Under the pieces are notes generated by a model. It saw nothing but the letters and a program-made list of their open reading frames with translations. It searched no databases and was not told where the DNA came from. The translations under genes were made by a program, and so were the position numbers. From Streptomyces griseocarneus (GTDB lineage Bacteria > Actinomycetota > Actinomycetes > Streptomycetales > Streptomycetaceae), in assembly GCF_014655595.1 (NCBI RefSeq), contig NZ_BNBL01000015.1, forward strand, positions 78,077 to 142,076: 64,000 nt of DNA. The letters run 5' to 3'. Position 1 is the stretch's first letter. Every line of letters begins with the position of its first letter. Below, one piece after another: positions 27,773 to 37,400 of this stretch.

Positions 27773-30700
27773 TTATGCGGCCAGCCGCAGCTGCCCGACC
27801 GCCTGCCCGTCCGGGGGCTCCGTGTCGAGGTGCCATGTGCCGAAGCGGCGGGTCTTGCAGGTGATGTAGGGGCTGATGGTGGCCAGGTCCACCGGATCAA
27901 CCTCCCAGCCCTCGTCGATGAGGTCGTTGACCACCTTCGTGATGTCCACGGCCGTGTGGAAGATCAGGCAGTTCGCCAGCAGCTCGTTGAACTTGATGAT
28001 CTTCTCCTGGTGCACGGGGTCGTTGTCCTGGATCACGTCGGAGGCGAACATCAGCCAGTTGCTGAACTTGTGGAAGGCTTCGACCTTGTTTGTCATCGAC
28101 TGGATCGACTCCCGCAGCTCGGGCTCGGAGAGGAATCGCAGGAGCACGATCGTGCGGATCACCCGTCCGAGCTCGCGGTATGCCTGATAGATGCGGTTGC
28201 GACGTGACTCGTTGCCCAGGCGCCGCAGCAGCGCGGAGGACGACAGCCGACCCTCCCGGATGGAGAGGACCACGCGCATGAGGTCGGGCCAGTGATTCTC
28301 GATGAGCTGCCAGTTGATGACGTCCTTCTCCGGGTCGCCGAAGAGCGGGTCGATGTGCCGGTACTTCACCGTCGGGCTGACCCGGTAGAAGGTGAGGTCC
28401 TTCCAGTTGCGGATCCTGGGCAGCAGTTCCACGCCCAGCATGTGCGCGAGCCCGAAGACAGGCAGGTTCTGCGCCTGCGTGTCTCCGTGGACGATATCCA
28501 CGGTCACCTCGGACTGGTTCCTCAGCAGGCCCTCGAACAGGTAGACGGCCTCCCACATCCCGCACGGCACGAAGTGGCTGAACAGGGCGATGTAGGTGTC
28601 GGAGACGTGCCGGAGGCAGAGCCCGCCGTAGCCCCCGTAGCGGATGTGGGACTCCGCCAGCAGGTTGTTCTCCCACGTGTCCACCTGAGAGCCGTCGATC
28701 CCAGCCTTGCCCACGTCGCCCCACACGTGCGCCAGGTCGAGCTGGATGAACATGTCGATCACGTCCGCCGAGGCGGCGTTCAGCTTCTCCGCGGTGATGT
28801 GCTGGTTGCCCGCCAGCGAGATCTCATGCACCGACATCTGGTTCCGCATGTGCCGCGCGACCTGGGCGGGCCCGGCGTTCGTCCCATAGGTGAACACGGT
28901 CCAGCAGTACCGGGCGAGCTTGTTACGGATCTTCGGATCCGACCCCGAGGCGGGCCCGAAGTGCCGCCACCACTGGATCCAGTACGCCGTGCGCGCCAGC
29001 ACGTCCAGCAGGCTCCACTCCGGCAGCCGGCGCAGGATCTCCGCCTCCAGGTCCTGCGCGGACCTCCGCCGGTCTTTGCCCTTGCGCGGCGTGAGTACCA
29101 TCTTCCCCGACGCCTGGTCGATCGTCAGGTCCGCGTTGTCCGGATAGCCAGCGTCCACCTTCGCCGCCACCGCCGTCAGCTTCTGCTTCAGCGCCGCCGT
29201 GAACTCCGACGCGGAGGCGGGCAGCCCCGCCTGCTCGCAGTACTCCGCCATGAGCGGCTCGCACTCCTCCCACGGCAGCAGCTCGTCATAGAGGTTGGCG
29301 TACGACTCCGAACCGACAACCGCGACATCACCACTGCGCAGCTCCTGCACGAGATAGAACAGGGTGCACGATTCGAAATGCCGTCGGCTGATCCTGCCGG
29401 GGCGGGTCTTGTCGAACAGGATGCGCTGCCACATCTGCGAGGCGAACTCCGCCGAGACCGTCTTCGTCACCTTGGTGCCGTCGTCCTTGGTGACGGTGTA
29501 CGTCATGGGCACCCATGCCCCGGTGCGGTTGCGCATCGCCTGGCAGAACTCCACCGCCTCCAACACGGTGCTGTCGGTGGAGGTGGCTACCACCGTCAGT
29601 GCCCCGGTCAGGTCTAGGAGCACCTTACGGTGGCTCTTGAAGTGCCGCCACATCAGCGGGAAGTAGTTGTCGCCGTGGTGGGCGGAGACCAGCTCGTGCT
29701 CCTCCGACAGCTTCGCCAGCCCGCCTGCCGCCTCCAGCTTCTCCAGCACGGCCTTCCCGCACTTGGCGTGCACCCCGTTCCGCTTCCGCGGGGCGAAGGG
29801 GAGAGTGACCGAATCGCCATCGAAGCCGACCGCCTCCTTGGCCGCTTCCAGCACCTCACCCAGCACGGCGATCAGCCGCTCGGACTGCGCCCGGTGCTGG
29901 GCGTGGATCTTCTCCAGGTCCTCCTTGGCCTTCTTCGTGACCGACGCCATGCGCTTGCACATCATCGTCACCAGCTCATCGCGCGCCCTCACCTTTGCCA
30001 TGTGCAGCAGACACGCCAGCAGCGCGAGCCTCTTCACCACGCCGATCTTGGACACCTCGGCGGCGTCCAGCACCTTCGCCTGCCCCGCGAAGTGCTCCAC
30101 CTTCCCCGGCGGCACACCCTCCAGCCACCTCGCCGTCAGCCCCAGCAGCTCCAGCTTCGCCAGATGGGCCAGGTGCTCGCGCAGATGGGCCACCGACGGC
30201 GCCTTCGCCGGCCGCTTGAGCTCATCGAACCGGCTCCGCCCGCCCACCGGCACCCGCAGCAGCCCCAGCAACTGCTCCCGCCCGGCCTCATCGATACGCG
30301 CCACGATGCGGGCGAAGAACTCCTCGTTCACCTCCGTGCGGATCGACGCGCACATCTCATCGAGCGTCGTGTACCCCGGCAGCTCCAGCCGCTCCTTGAC
30401 CAGCTTCTCCAGCGCCACGTTGATCAGGTCAGCCGGATTGTCCTTCGTCTGCACCGCCTCGTAGAGCGCCTTCGACGCCACCTCACGAGCCCGCTCCTTG
30501 TCACAGACCACACCCAGCCGCTCACGCACGACCGTACGGTGATGCCGCAACGTACGAGCGGAATCGTGCACCGGCTCCACCTCCTCACCCATCCCCAGCA
30601 AGCCGCGCACATGCTCAACCACCGGCTCCGGAACCTCGGCCAAGTCTGGGAAGTACCCGAGCTTCTGAAAGCTCTTCAGCAACACCACCAGCGCCAGCAC

Positions 30701-30841
30701 ATGCTCCGCCGGCCGCGCCTTCCCCCGCGCCCACGCCACCTCGGACGGCCCCGGGGTAAACGCCTCGTGCAACTCACGGGACGAGATCGTGCGCTTGAAA
30801 CGCGGGTACGCGGTACGTTCCACCGAAGCCATGCGCCGCAT
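27773..30841 (-). CDS. tnpA: Tn3-family transposase TnpA of the outer element
   Basis: A 1022-aa DDE transposase, full length for the family and unbroken. It opens with MRRMASVERTAYPRFKRTIS (ATG at 30841, or the ATG at 30832); a shorter DUF4158-like N-domain is followed by the long helical middle. The catalytic region has GKAGIDGSQVDTW, LAESHIRYGGYGGLC, VTVDIVHGDTQAQNLPVFG and KVEAFHKFSNWLMF, which supply the acidic residues. It sits 130 bp inside the right terminal repeat and reads inward, converging with passenger gene C. It is not closely alike to the inner element's TnpA by eye, so the two transposons come from different branches. Confidence 0.93.
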   Translation of the reverse strand: MRRMASVERTAYPRFKRTISSRELHEAFTPGPSEVAWARGKARPAEHVLALVVLLKSFQKLGYFPDLAEVPEPVVEHVRGLLGMGEEVEPVHDSARTLRHHRTVVRERLGVVCDKERAREVASKALYEAVQTKDNPADLINVALEKLVKERLELPGYTTLDEMCASIRTEVNEEFFARIVARIDEAGREQLLGLLRVPVGGRSRFDELKRPAKAPSVAHLREHLAHLAKLELLGLTARWLEGVPPGKVEHFAGQAKVLDAAEVSKIGVVKRLALLACLLHMAKVRARDELVTMMCKRMASVTKKAKEDLEKIHAQHRAQSERLIAVLGEVLEAAKEAVGFDGDSVTLPFAPRKRNGVHAKCGKAVLEKLEAAGGLAKLSEEHELVSAHHGDNYFPLMWRHFKSHRKVLLDLTGALTVVATSTDSTVLEAVEFCQAMRNRTGAWVPMTYTVTKDDGTKVTKTVSAEFASQMWQRILFDKTRPGRISRRHFESCTLFYLVQELRSGDVAVVGSESYANLYDELLPWEECEPLMAEYCEQAGLPASASEFTAALKQKLTAVAAKVDAGYPDNADLTIDQASGKMVLTPRKGKDRRRSAQDLEAEILRRLPEWSLLDVLARTAYWIQWWRHFGPASGSDPKIRNKLARYCWTVFTYGTNAGPAQVARHMRNQMSVHEISLAGNQHITAEKLNAASADVIDMFIQLDLAHVWGDVGKAGIDGSQVDTWENNLLAESHIRYGGYGGLCLRHVSDTYIALFSHFVPCGMWEAVYLFEGLLRNQSEVTVDIVHGDTQAQNLPVFGLAHMLGVELLPRIRNWKDLTFYRVSPTVKYRHIDPLFGDPEKDVINWQLIENHWPDLMRVVLSIREGRLSSSALLRRLGNESRRNRIYQAYRELGRVIRTIVLLRFLSEPELRESIQSMTNKVEAFHKFSNWLMFASDVIQDNDPVHQEKIIKFNELLANCLIFHTAVDITKVVNDLIDEGWEVDPVDLATISPYITCKTRRFGTWHLDTEPPDGQAVGQLRLAA

Positions 30842-30969
30842 GATCGCGACCACCCGCCTGCACAACGCACGACCACCGCACGCCGCACGGCCAGTAGACC
30901 CACGCTGACCTGGCAAGTCTTCCAGCCAAGCGCCTCTACAGCATCACCCGGACGGAGCAGCCATCATGG

Positions 30970-31010
30970 CTGTTGCCTGTTTCCGGCGTATTCCGGCTGG
31001 CCTCCAAAAA
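30970..31010. repeat. Right end of outer transposon: inverted repeat and AAAAA duplication
   Basis: 36-bp right terminal repeat (30970-31005) followed by the second copy of the AAAAA target duplication (31006-31010). It complements 15230-15265 at all but two positions. Confidence 0.92.
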
Positions 31011-31204
31011 GGTGGACGATCGAGCGGAATTTCGGCTGGTTCATGCATCGCCGCCACCTCGCCCGCGACTACGAGACCCACCCGCACCGCTCCGAAGCGA
31101 TGATTCACCTCGCGATGATCGACCTCATGGCCCGCCGGCTCACCAACGAATCAACCCCGAACTGGCGAAAGCACCTGATTCCCGAGACAGACATGAGTAC
31201 CGGG
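31006..31204 (+). pseudogene. IS5-like transposase, 3' part (after the inserted transposon)
   Basis: Continues the gene broken at 15229: KRWTIERNFGWFMHRRHLARDYE, HPHRSEAMIHLAMIDLMARRL and TNESTPNW. The first part is the conserved C-terminal W-x-E-R-x-x-x-W-F-x-x-x-R-R-L-like block of IS5 transposases with the last catalytic Glu. The frame remains open to a TGA at 31270, beyond the usual end. Confidence 0.85.
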
Positions 31205-31259
31205 ACGAAACGCTCAATGACCGTGCCTTTAACGGTTGCAGCGGGCTGCCTGTCCAGTT

Positions 31260-31297
31260 GGGTCGCGTGACCTGGTACTGGTCAGCTCACGCGACCC
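31260..31297 (-). terminator. Hairpin terminator of the fic gene
   Basis: A perfect 11-bp inverted repeat (GGGTCGCGTGA / TCACGCGACCC) with a 16-base loop lies 13 bp beyond the fic stop. It also borders the old IS end. Confidence 0.65.
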
Positions 31298-31309
31298 ATC
31301 GGACACGCT

Positions 31310-32680
31310 CTAGGAGCCAAGGGACGCAGTGGTGCGTCGGGTTTCCGAGAGATGGAGGTCGATGTAACGGGCGAGCCTCAGTGACTCCTGGGGGTCGTCG
31401 GCCCTGAAGGCGACGCGGCGGAGCAGGCCGACGCTGTTGAGGGCGACGCCCTCGCGGGCGAGGACGAAGACGAGCACGAGGAAGGCGGAGCGGGCGTTGC
31501 CGTCGTCGAAGGGGTGAAAGAAGCAGACGTCGAGATAGGCGCGTGCGGCGCGGGCGGTCAGGGGAAGGGACCGCGTGCCGTTCGGCCCGCTGTCGGCGAG
31601 ACAGGCGTCGAGTCGGGTGCGGGTGCGGGGGCCGATGCCGTAGCGTTCCCGGCCTTGCTTGGCGAAGGCGGGCAAACTGCGGAACGGCGGCGGATACGGT
31701 GTGTCCAGGACGTGCTGCTGCCAGCTGCTGAGCAGTTCGAAGTCGAGCGCAGCGCCGCGTGCCGCGTCGGCCCGCAGCACTTCCAGGGCAGCGAGCAGGC
31801 CCTGTGCGCGGGCGGGGTCAAGGGCGCCGTCGAAGGCACGGATGTCCTCCGCCGCACCATCGCGCGACGGGGGCACCGGTCCGTCCGCGCCGTCGCCCGG
31901 GGCGTCCTGCCACTGCACGGCCTCGCGCACCGCCAGCCAGGTCTCCAGGTGGTCGGGGGCGGGCTCGGTGGACCAGGCATCGTCGTCCGGCCGCAGCGAC
32001 AGCGCGAGCTGCTCCGCGACATCATCGACCAGCACCGCGTCGGGGCCGGTCCAGCTTCGGAACCGCCCGCCGATTGCCTGGTCGACCAGGTCCTCCGCGA
32101 CGTCGGGTGCGACTCCCCAGCGGGCGAGAAACCAGGTCAGCACTTGGTGGCAGTGGCCGTGCCAGCCACTGCCGCAGTCGGTGCGGTCGGCCACCTGCAG
32201 GATCAGGTTCCGGGCCGCGCGCTCCCACAAGATCCGCTGGTCCTCGATGGTGGCCAGCTCCAGCGGGTACGCCTCGAACCAGCCGGCAAGACTCTCCAGC
32301 CACCCGCGCCATTCGCACAACGCTGCGACAACACGGGCGGGCGTCTCCTCCGCAGTGGTGATCGAGTGCAGCGGGCAGCACCAGGCCCCGACCGGGCCGC
32401 CGCCCACGTCGCCCTCGTCGTGTGCCCAACGCCATCCCACGGCCCAAGGGCCGTACGTTTCGGCAAGAGCATGCGACATGGCATCGGCCCAGAGACTGGC
32501 CTCATCATCGCTCCAGGAGCTCATCGCCGGATCGATGATGTCGACGTCGGGGCGGCGCGGTACCCGTCGAGCCGGCCCGAGCGCTGACACCGTGTGTTCC
32601 GCCGACATGCCGTCAAAGGGATAACGGGCGGGATCCACTTCGTCCCAGCTCAGACGCCTGGGGGAAAGCTCGAAACTCAT
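31310..32680 (-). CDS. Large Fic-domain protein
   Basis: A 456-aa protein, start ATG 32680 with GGAGGG upstream. The C-terminal 150 residues are a Fic fold: the active-site loop reads HPFDDGNARSAFLVL (His389), preceded by LTARAARAYLDVCFF. Fic proteins transfer AMP or other nucleotide parts to target proteins. The canonical loop is HPFx(D/E)GNGRxxR; here Gly is Ala and the second Arg is missing, so activity may be altered. No inhibitory (S/T)xxxE(G/N) helix is obvious. The first 280 residues are unrecognised and acidic/Trp-rich (SWSDDEASLWADAM), with two CCPL/HCHQ-type Cys/His spots. Partner antitoxin: none adjacent. Confidence 0.82.
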   Translation of the reverse strand: MSFELSPRRLSWDEVDPARYPFDGMSAEHTVSALGPARRVPRRPDVDIIDPAMSSWSDDEASLWADAMSHALAETYGPWAVGWRWAHDEGDVGGGPVGAWCCPLHSITTAEETPARVVAALCEWRGWLESLAGWFEAYPLELATIEDQRILWERAARNLILQVADRTDCGSGWHGHCHQVLTWFLARWGVAPDVAEDLVDQAIGGRFRSWTGPDAVLVDDVAEQLALSLRPDDDAWSTEPAPDHLETWLAVREAVQWQDAPGDGADGPVPPSRDGAAEDIRAFDGALDPARAQGLLAALEVLRADAARGAALDFELLSSWQQHVLDTPYPPPFRSLPAFAKQGRERYGIGPRTRTRLDACLADSGPNGTRSLPLTARAARAYLDVCFFHPFDDGNARSAFLVLVFVLAREGVALNSVGLLRRVAFRADDPQESLRLARYIDLHLSETRRTTASLGS

Positions 32681-32939
32681 TGCGCAACCCTCCACGTCCA
32701 CCCGCTCCCATGCAAATGAATTGCCGCAGGAACGCCAGAACGGCTGCTGGCCACCAGGCGAGGGTTGCAGCCTGACGTGCCCCCTCCGGTGACAGCGGCC
32801 CCTTCCGAAGCCGCCGTCACCGGGGCTGAGCCGCGGCACAAGGGGCTGCGGTGGGTTCACGAAGCACTAGAGATGATCTTGCGCCCTGGCGCCTATCAGC
32901 GTGCTGTCCGTACTCAGGAACATCGAAAGCGGAGCCTCG
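32681..32939. other. Gap upstream of fic, no gene seen
   Basis: The fic promoter should be here. Between this and the P450 fragment (to 33075) the only protein-like signal is a short minus-strand glycosyltransferase tail, listed separately. Confidence 0.5.
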
Positions 32940-33080
32940 TCAGGCAGGTGCTGGGGCCGACCCGGCGTGGTCGAGTGCGCGGACGACCCCCGCAGTGCCG
33001 TCCTGTTGTTCGATCACTGCCCCTATGCGGCGGACGCGTTCGTGGTAGCGGCCGTCGGCGAGGAGCCGCGTGAGGTCGGG
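32940..33080 (-). pseudogene. Glycosyltransferase (MGT-type) C-terminal remnant
   Basis: The minus strand reads SPDLTRLLADGRYHERVRRIG, then AVIEQQDGTAGVVRALDHAG before a stop. This resembles the last helix pair of macrolide-type glycosyltransferases (LLADPRYRxxARxLAxEI...DG). No body of the gene remains; it is cut where a plus-strand P450 fragment begins at about 33076. Judged on 40 residues only. Confidence 0.4.
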
Positions 33081-33639
33081 CGACAACGGCCGGCTCAGCC
33101 CCCAGGAACTGGTCGCCATGACCTTCCTCCTCCTGGTCGCCGGCCACGAGACGACCGTCAACCTCATCGGCAACGGCACCCTCGCACTCCTGCGCCACCC
33201 CGGCTAACTCGCCGCCCTGCGCGCCGACCCGTCCTTGATGCCCTCGGCCGTCGAGGAGTTCCTGCGCTACGAGGGCCCGCTCAATACCGCCAGCCTGCGC
33301 TACACCACCGAGCCCATCGACGTCGGCGGAGTCACCATCCCCCGGCACGGCCTGGTCGCCGTGGCCCTCACCTCCGCCAACAGGGACGACGCCCACTTCC
33401 CCGACGCCACCCGCCTCGACATCACCCGCACCCCCACCGGTCACCTCGCCTTCGGCCACGGCATCCACTACTGCGTCGGCGCACCACTGGCGCGCCTGGA
33501 GGGACGCATCGCCTTCACCGCCCTGCTCGACCGATTCCCCGAGATCCACCTCGCCTGCGACGAGGGCGATCTCCGCTGGCGCGGCACCATGTTCCGGGAG
33601 TTGCAGGCACTCCCCGTGTGGTTTTCCGCTACGCCTTGA
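33076..33639 (+). pseudogene. Cytochrome P450 C-terminal fragment with internal stop
   Basis: The C-terminal half of a bacterial P450: RLSPQELVAMTFLLLVAGHETT (I-helix with the AGHETT oxygen-activation motif), a TAA inside the reading at 33205-33207, then AVEEFLRYEG (ExxR), the PIDVGGVTIPRHG strand pair, and the heme loop FGHGIHYCVGAPLARLE with its Cys ligand. About 200 N-terminal residues are absent. The truncation plus stop make it non-functional. With the adjoining glycosyltransferase tail it hints at a vanished secondary-metabolite cluster. Confidence 0.85.
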
Positions 33640-33685
33640 CTGAGCGTTTCGTCCCGGTGCGAAGTACCCCAGGGGACACAGGAGC

Positions 33686-33712
33686 CTCATCGGACGCAAA
33701 CGTCACCTGGGC
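33686..33712 (+). repeat. Short IS5-like transposase fragment
   Basis: CTCATCGGACGCAAACGTCA and the following CCTGGGC closely match the IGRKRHLG-coding stretch of the IS5-like transposase near 14952. Only about 27 bp remains, so it marks an old IS scar beside the P450 fragment. Confidence 0.5.
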
Positions 33713-33801
33713 CGACTCTCGAGACGGGCGGCATTCTCGAGAGGGCCGCAGGGTTCGAAATCCCGTTGCCGTCGGAAGCGGCCACATACGATCCTCCCGG
33801 C

Positions 33802-34374
33802 ATGGAACTTCCACAGCAGGTGATCGAGCTGGACGACCTGACGCTGCGCCGCTTCGACGGCGGCACAGACCTTCCGGAGCTCTTGCGGGTCATTGAAGAG
33901 TCGTTGGAACACCTGCGCCCGTGGATGGCCTGGGTCGCTGAGCACAGCCCGGCCAGGACCACCGACTTGCTGATCCGCCACGCTGAGGGCTGGGCGAGGG
34001 GTGAGGAGTTCACCTACGTGATCGTGCTGAACGGCGCGATCGTCGGCGTCTGCTGGCTCCTGCGGCGCGACGACAACCCCGGCAACGGCCGCGAGATCGG
34101 CTACTGGCTGCACCCCGCCGCCACCGGCCGCGGGGTGGCCACCCGGGCCGCCCGCGCTCTGGTCACGCAAGCCTTCCATCTTAACGGCGTCGACTACGTC
34201 GAGGTCGTCCATGACCGGGCCAACCGCGCCAGCGGCGCCGTCCCGGCCCGCCTCGGCTTCACGGAACACCTGCGTCGCCCCGCCGAGCGCCTCGCCCCGG
34301 CCGAGACCGGCGAGGACCAGATCTGGCGGCTGACCCGCCATCAGGCGGACAACATGACCGCAGAGGTCTGTTGA
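33802..34374 (+). CDS. GNAT-family N-acetyltransferase (RimJ/RimL-like)
   Basis: A 190-aa acetyltransferase. It has the GNAT order: an opening strand (LTLRRFDGG), EHLRPWMAWVAEH typical of RimJ/RimL-like members, the central strand GAIVGVCWLLRR, the acetyl-CoA loop in EIGYWLHPAATGRGVATRAARAL, and VEVVHDRANRASGAVPARLGF. It probably acetylates a ribosomal protein, amino sugar or small amine; the substrate is not predictable. The ATG at 33802 lacks a good Shine-Dalgarno. It converges with the NTPase gene 34 bp away. Confidence 0.85.
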   Translation: MELPQQVIELDDLTLRRFDGGTDLPELLRVIEESLEHLRPWMAWVAEHSPARTTDLLIRHAEGWARGEEFTYVIVLNGAIVGVCWLLRRDDNPGNGREIGYWLHPAATGRGVATRAARALVTQAFHLNGVDYVEVVHDRANRASGAVPARLGFTEHLRRPAERLAPAETGEDQIWRLTRHQADNMTAEVC

Positions 34375-34408
34375 CCGGCACAGGAGGGAGATCCGGAGCC
34401 GTGGCCGC

Positions 34409-37400
34409 TTAGCCGCGCAGTCGGTGAGCCATGGCCTCCCAGAAGCCGTGGAGTTCGGGGGCACGCATGCCGGCCCAGTCGGGGGTCCTTCTGCGGACCC
34501 GCCGGCGGAGCAGGACCTGCTGCTGGCGGCAGAAGGGCTCCCGGATCTCGGAGCGGGGCCGGGTGCCGCGCGGTGGGTACGGGCAGAACTGGAAGACGCA
34601 GCTGGGCAGGCAGGTGGTGCCCGGCGCCGGTGGGCCCGAGGAGCCGGCGGTCAGTTCCGGGTGCAGCGGGGTGCGGTCGGTCGTCATGCAGGGAGGCAGG
34701 CCCGTACCCGGCCTGCTGGAGGCGGCCAGGCGGTCCTCGACCTCGTCCGGATGCCCGTCGCGCTCGATGAGGTTGAGCAGGACGAGCACCTCGGCGACCA
34801 GCCGCTGGGCGCGCGCGTCCAAAGCGACCCAGCCGGTCGAGGGCGGGATCCACAGATTGTGCTTCCGGTAGCGTTGCCGGCCGCTGCTGCGGGAGCCGAT
34901 GGTGTCGGCGACACCCTTCTCGTCGATCCACATGAACCGCTCCGGTCTCCCGCTCTCCAGGGCCAGCGCCGCCAGATCGCCCGCCTCCGCGACGAACGGG
35001 TGCAGGGGCTGGCGCGGCGCCCTGCCGTCGACCGCCGCGTGGGCGGTGACGGTGTGGTTCGTACCGGCCATGGACAGCCACCGTTCCACGCTCTGCACCG
35101 CCGTCGCGGGGCGCGTCTCACCGGATTTCCACAGGCCGTTCCCCTCGGCACCCCACCCCGCAGTCCACTCGGCGCTCCCCTCGGCGCGCTGCCGGCCCTG
35201 TCCGTCGAGGCCCTTGTGGCGGGCCGCGGTGTCCGGCAGCTCCCACAGGCACAGGGCGTGGAGCAGGCACAGCTGCGCGTACCAGCACCGGGTCTGCCGG
35301 AGCATGGTCTCCGCCTGCCGGATGAGGTCCGCCCGGCCGCCCGGGTAGGTGAACGGATGCCTCTTGCGGCGGTTGGCCGCGTACTTGAAGCCCTGCGCCA
35401 GTGCGTTCTCCAGGGACAGCGGCAGGTCGGGTCTGCCGTCGGTGTACTTCGGGTCGAGATGCCGCAGCCATAGCATGAGGCGGCTGCGGGCCTCGTCCCG
35501 CAGCCCGTCGCTCACGGAGCCCAGGAGCATCGGTAGCGCCCAGGCCCGCATGACGAACTCCCGCCACACGTCCACCCGCTGTTGCCGGTGCTCCTGGACG
35601 ATGACGTGCCGCGCGCGGTAGAGCCGGGCCACATGCTCCTCGTGCGCCGCCCGGGACGAACCCTCCGTCCCCGCCGCCTTCTGCATCTCGGCCGCCCACG
35701 CGTCGAAGCGCCGCCTCTGCACCTCGTCGGCGGCTTCGATCCTGCGGATGTACTCCTCCATCGGGTCCCGGTTGATGTCGTGGATCCACGGGCGGATCAT
35801 CGCGAACGCCGGGTCCCCACCGTTCCCGAACTCCTGGGAAACGGCCATGCGGATGGAGTACGAGGTCTCCGTGATGCCGAGTTTGAAGAGCTTCGTGTAC
35901 AGCGGCGTGGTGTCGGTCCTGCCCGCTGCCGTGCGCAAGGCCGCGCCGAGCTGCTTCACGCAGCCGAGCTTCGCCTCGTCGAGCGTCCGTGCGTCGCCCT
36001 TGATGTCGTGCCAGCGTCCCACGAGCGTGCCCGTGATCTCGTCCAGGTGCTCCGGCCGCTCCGCCACGCTCTCGATCTCCAGGGCGGCCGCGTAGATGTC
36101 CAGGGCCTTGGGGTCCGCGCGTCGGCCGGCTGCACGGCACAGCCGCGGGGCGAGGGGCCGGCCGTTCAGCATCAAGCGCCGGTACCGCTGCCGGAGGTCC
36201 TTCTTCACCGCCGCCGTGACGCCGGCCTCGGGGGCCACCGCCTCGGCCGCGCACCGGCGGGAGAGCAGCACCAGGGCGATGAGCAGCTCCCGGCCCGGGC
36301 CGGGTGGTTGCAGGGCCTGGTCGACCAGTTCGTTCGCGCGGTCCTCCCCGAGCTCGTGGAGCGCGCGGAAGCCGAAGTACACCTGGAGGATGCTGTGCGG
36401 GAAGCGCACCTTCTTCTCGAATCCCTCGACCAGCCGTAGCGCGTCCGCGTTGGCCACGCACCGGGCGAGCGCGGCCTGGCGCTGACTGACGGTCCCGCCG
36501 AGCAGTGACCGTCTCTCCTCACTGCTGACCCGCCCGCACAGCGAGCTCCAGATCTGCTCGCGCTGCCACTCGGACAGGGCGTTTCCCCGTCTGCCGGTCG
36601 GGTCGAAGTTGCGGACCCGCTTCCACAGGCGTTCGGCCTCGGCGCCGGCCCGGTGCACCGGGGTGGGACGGACCTGTTCCCCCAGCAGGTCCGTGAATCC
36701 GACCTCCAGCTTGTCCTGGAGCAGCCCCACGCAGGCCAGCGCGGAGACGACCTCGATCGTGTCGCGGCGGTCCTGCGGTGACAGGACCACCTCCTGGCGC
36801 AGCCGCCCCTCCGCCAACGCCTGTTCCCAGGTCTCCAGCAGCCACAGCCGCAGCGTGGAGCGGTCCCAGCTGCGGGTGTCGAGCCGCCGCCGGTCGGTCT
36901 GCGGACGGTCGCGTTCGAGGACGCCGTGGTCGTGGAGTTCCCGCGCGATCTGCAGGTAGAGGGGCGACTCGGTCACCTCCGCCGTCTCGACGATCCAGTC
37001 GAGACGGCGCTCGTCCGCCTCGGGGGCCTGCGCCTCCACGAAGTGCAGGGCCGCCTCCTCGCTCAACGGCTCCAGTTCGATGATCGCGGCACGGGTCCCT
37101 TCGAGTGGGCTGTGTGGGCGCGAGGCGATGACCAGGGGCAGCTTCTCCTCGTACGCGCGGTCGATCGCACGGCGGATGATGTTGTCCCGGTCGTCCTGGA
37201 GCTGTTCGTCCAGCAGGGCCTCCTCCAGCCCGTCGGCGATGACGACCGGTTTGTCGTCCGCGAGCAGCTGCTGCCAGACCTTGTCGTTCTTGCTGCGGGC
37301 GAGGATGCCCTGCGGGGCCTCCTCGGCGAAGCGTCGCTTGGCCATCTCCTCGAAGTTCAGGTCGGCCTGTCCGGCGGCGTCCCGCAGCCGGACGGGCACG

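Larger units (their letters stand above)
15230..31005. mobile_element. Tn3-family transposon (outer element, 15,776 bp)
   Basis: The ends are 36-bp inverted repeats with two mismatches (15230-15265 and 30970-31005), starting GGGGG on the left and GGAGG on the right. They are flanked by identical 5-bp AAAAA (15225-15229, 31006-31010), the target duplication size of the Tn3 family. The element splits an IS5-like transposase gene that reads through perfectly when the insertion and one duplication copy are removed. Inside are tnpA near the right end, an interrupted tyrosine recombinase at the left end with a resolution-site-like array, a three-gene passenger operon, and a second nested Tn3-family transposon. 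Confidence 0.92.

Noticed and set aside
32901..33896. 331-codon plus-strand frame spanning the P450 fragment
   Set aside because: Pro/Arg-rich shadow in the wrong frame; the P450 motifs lie in another frame that contains a stop.
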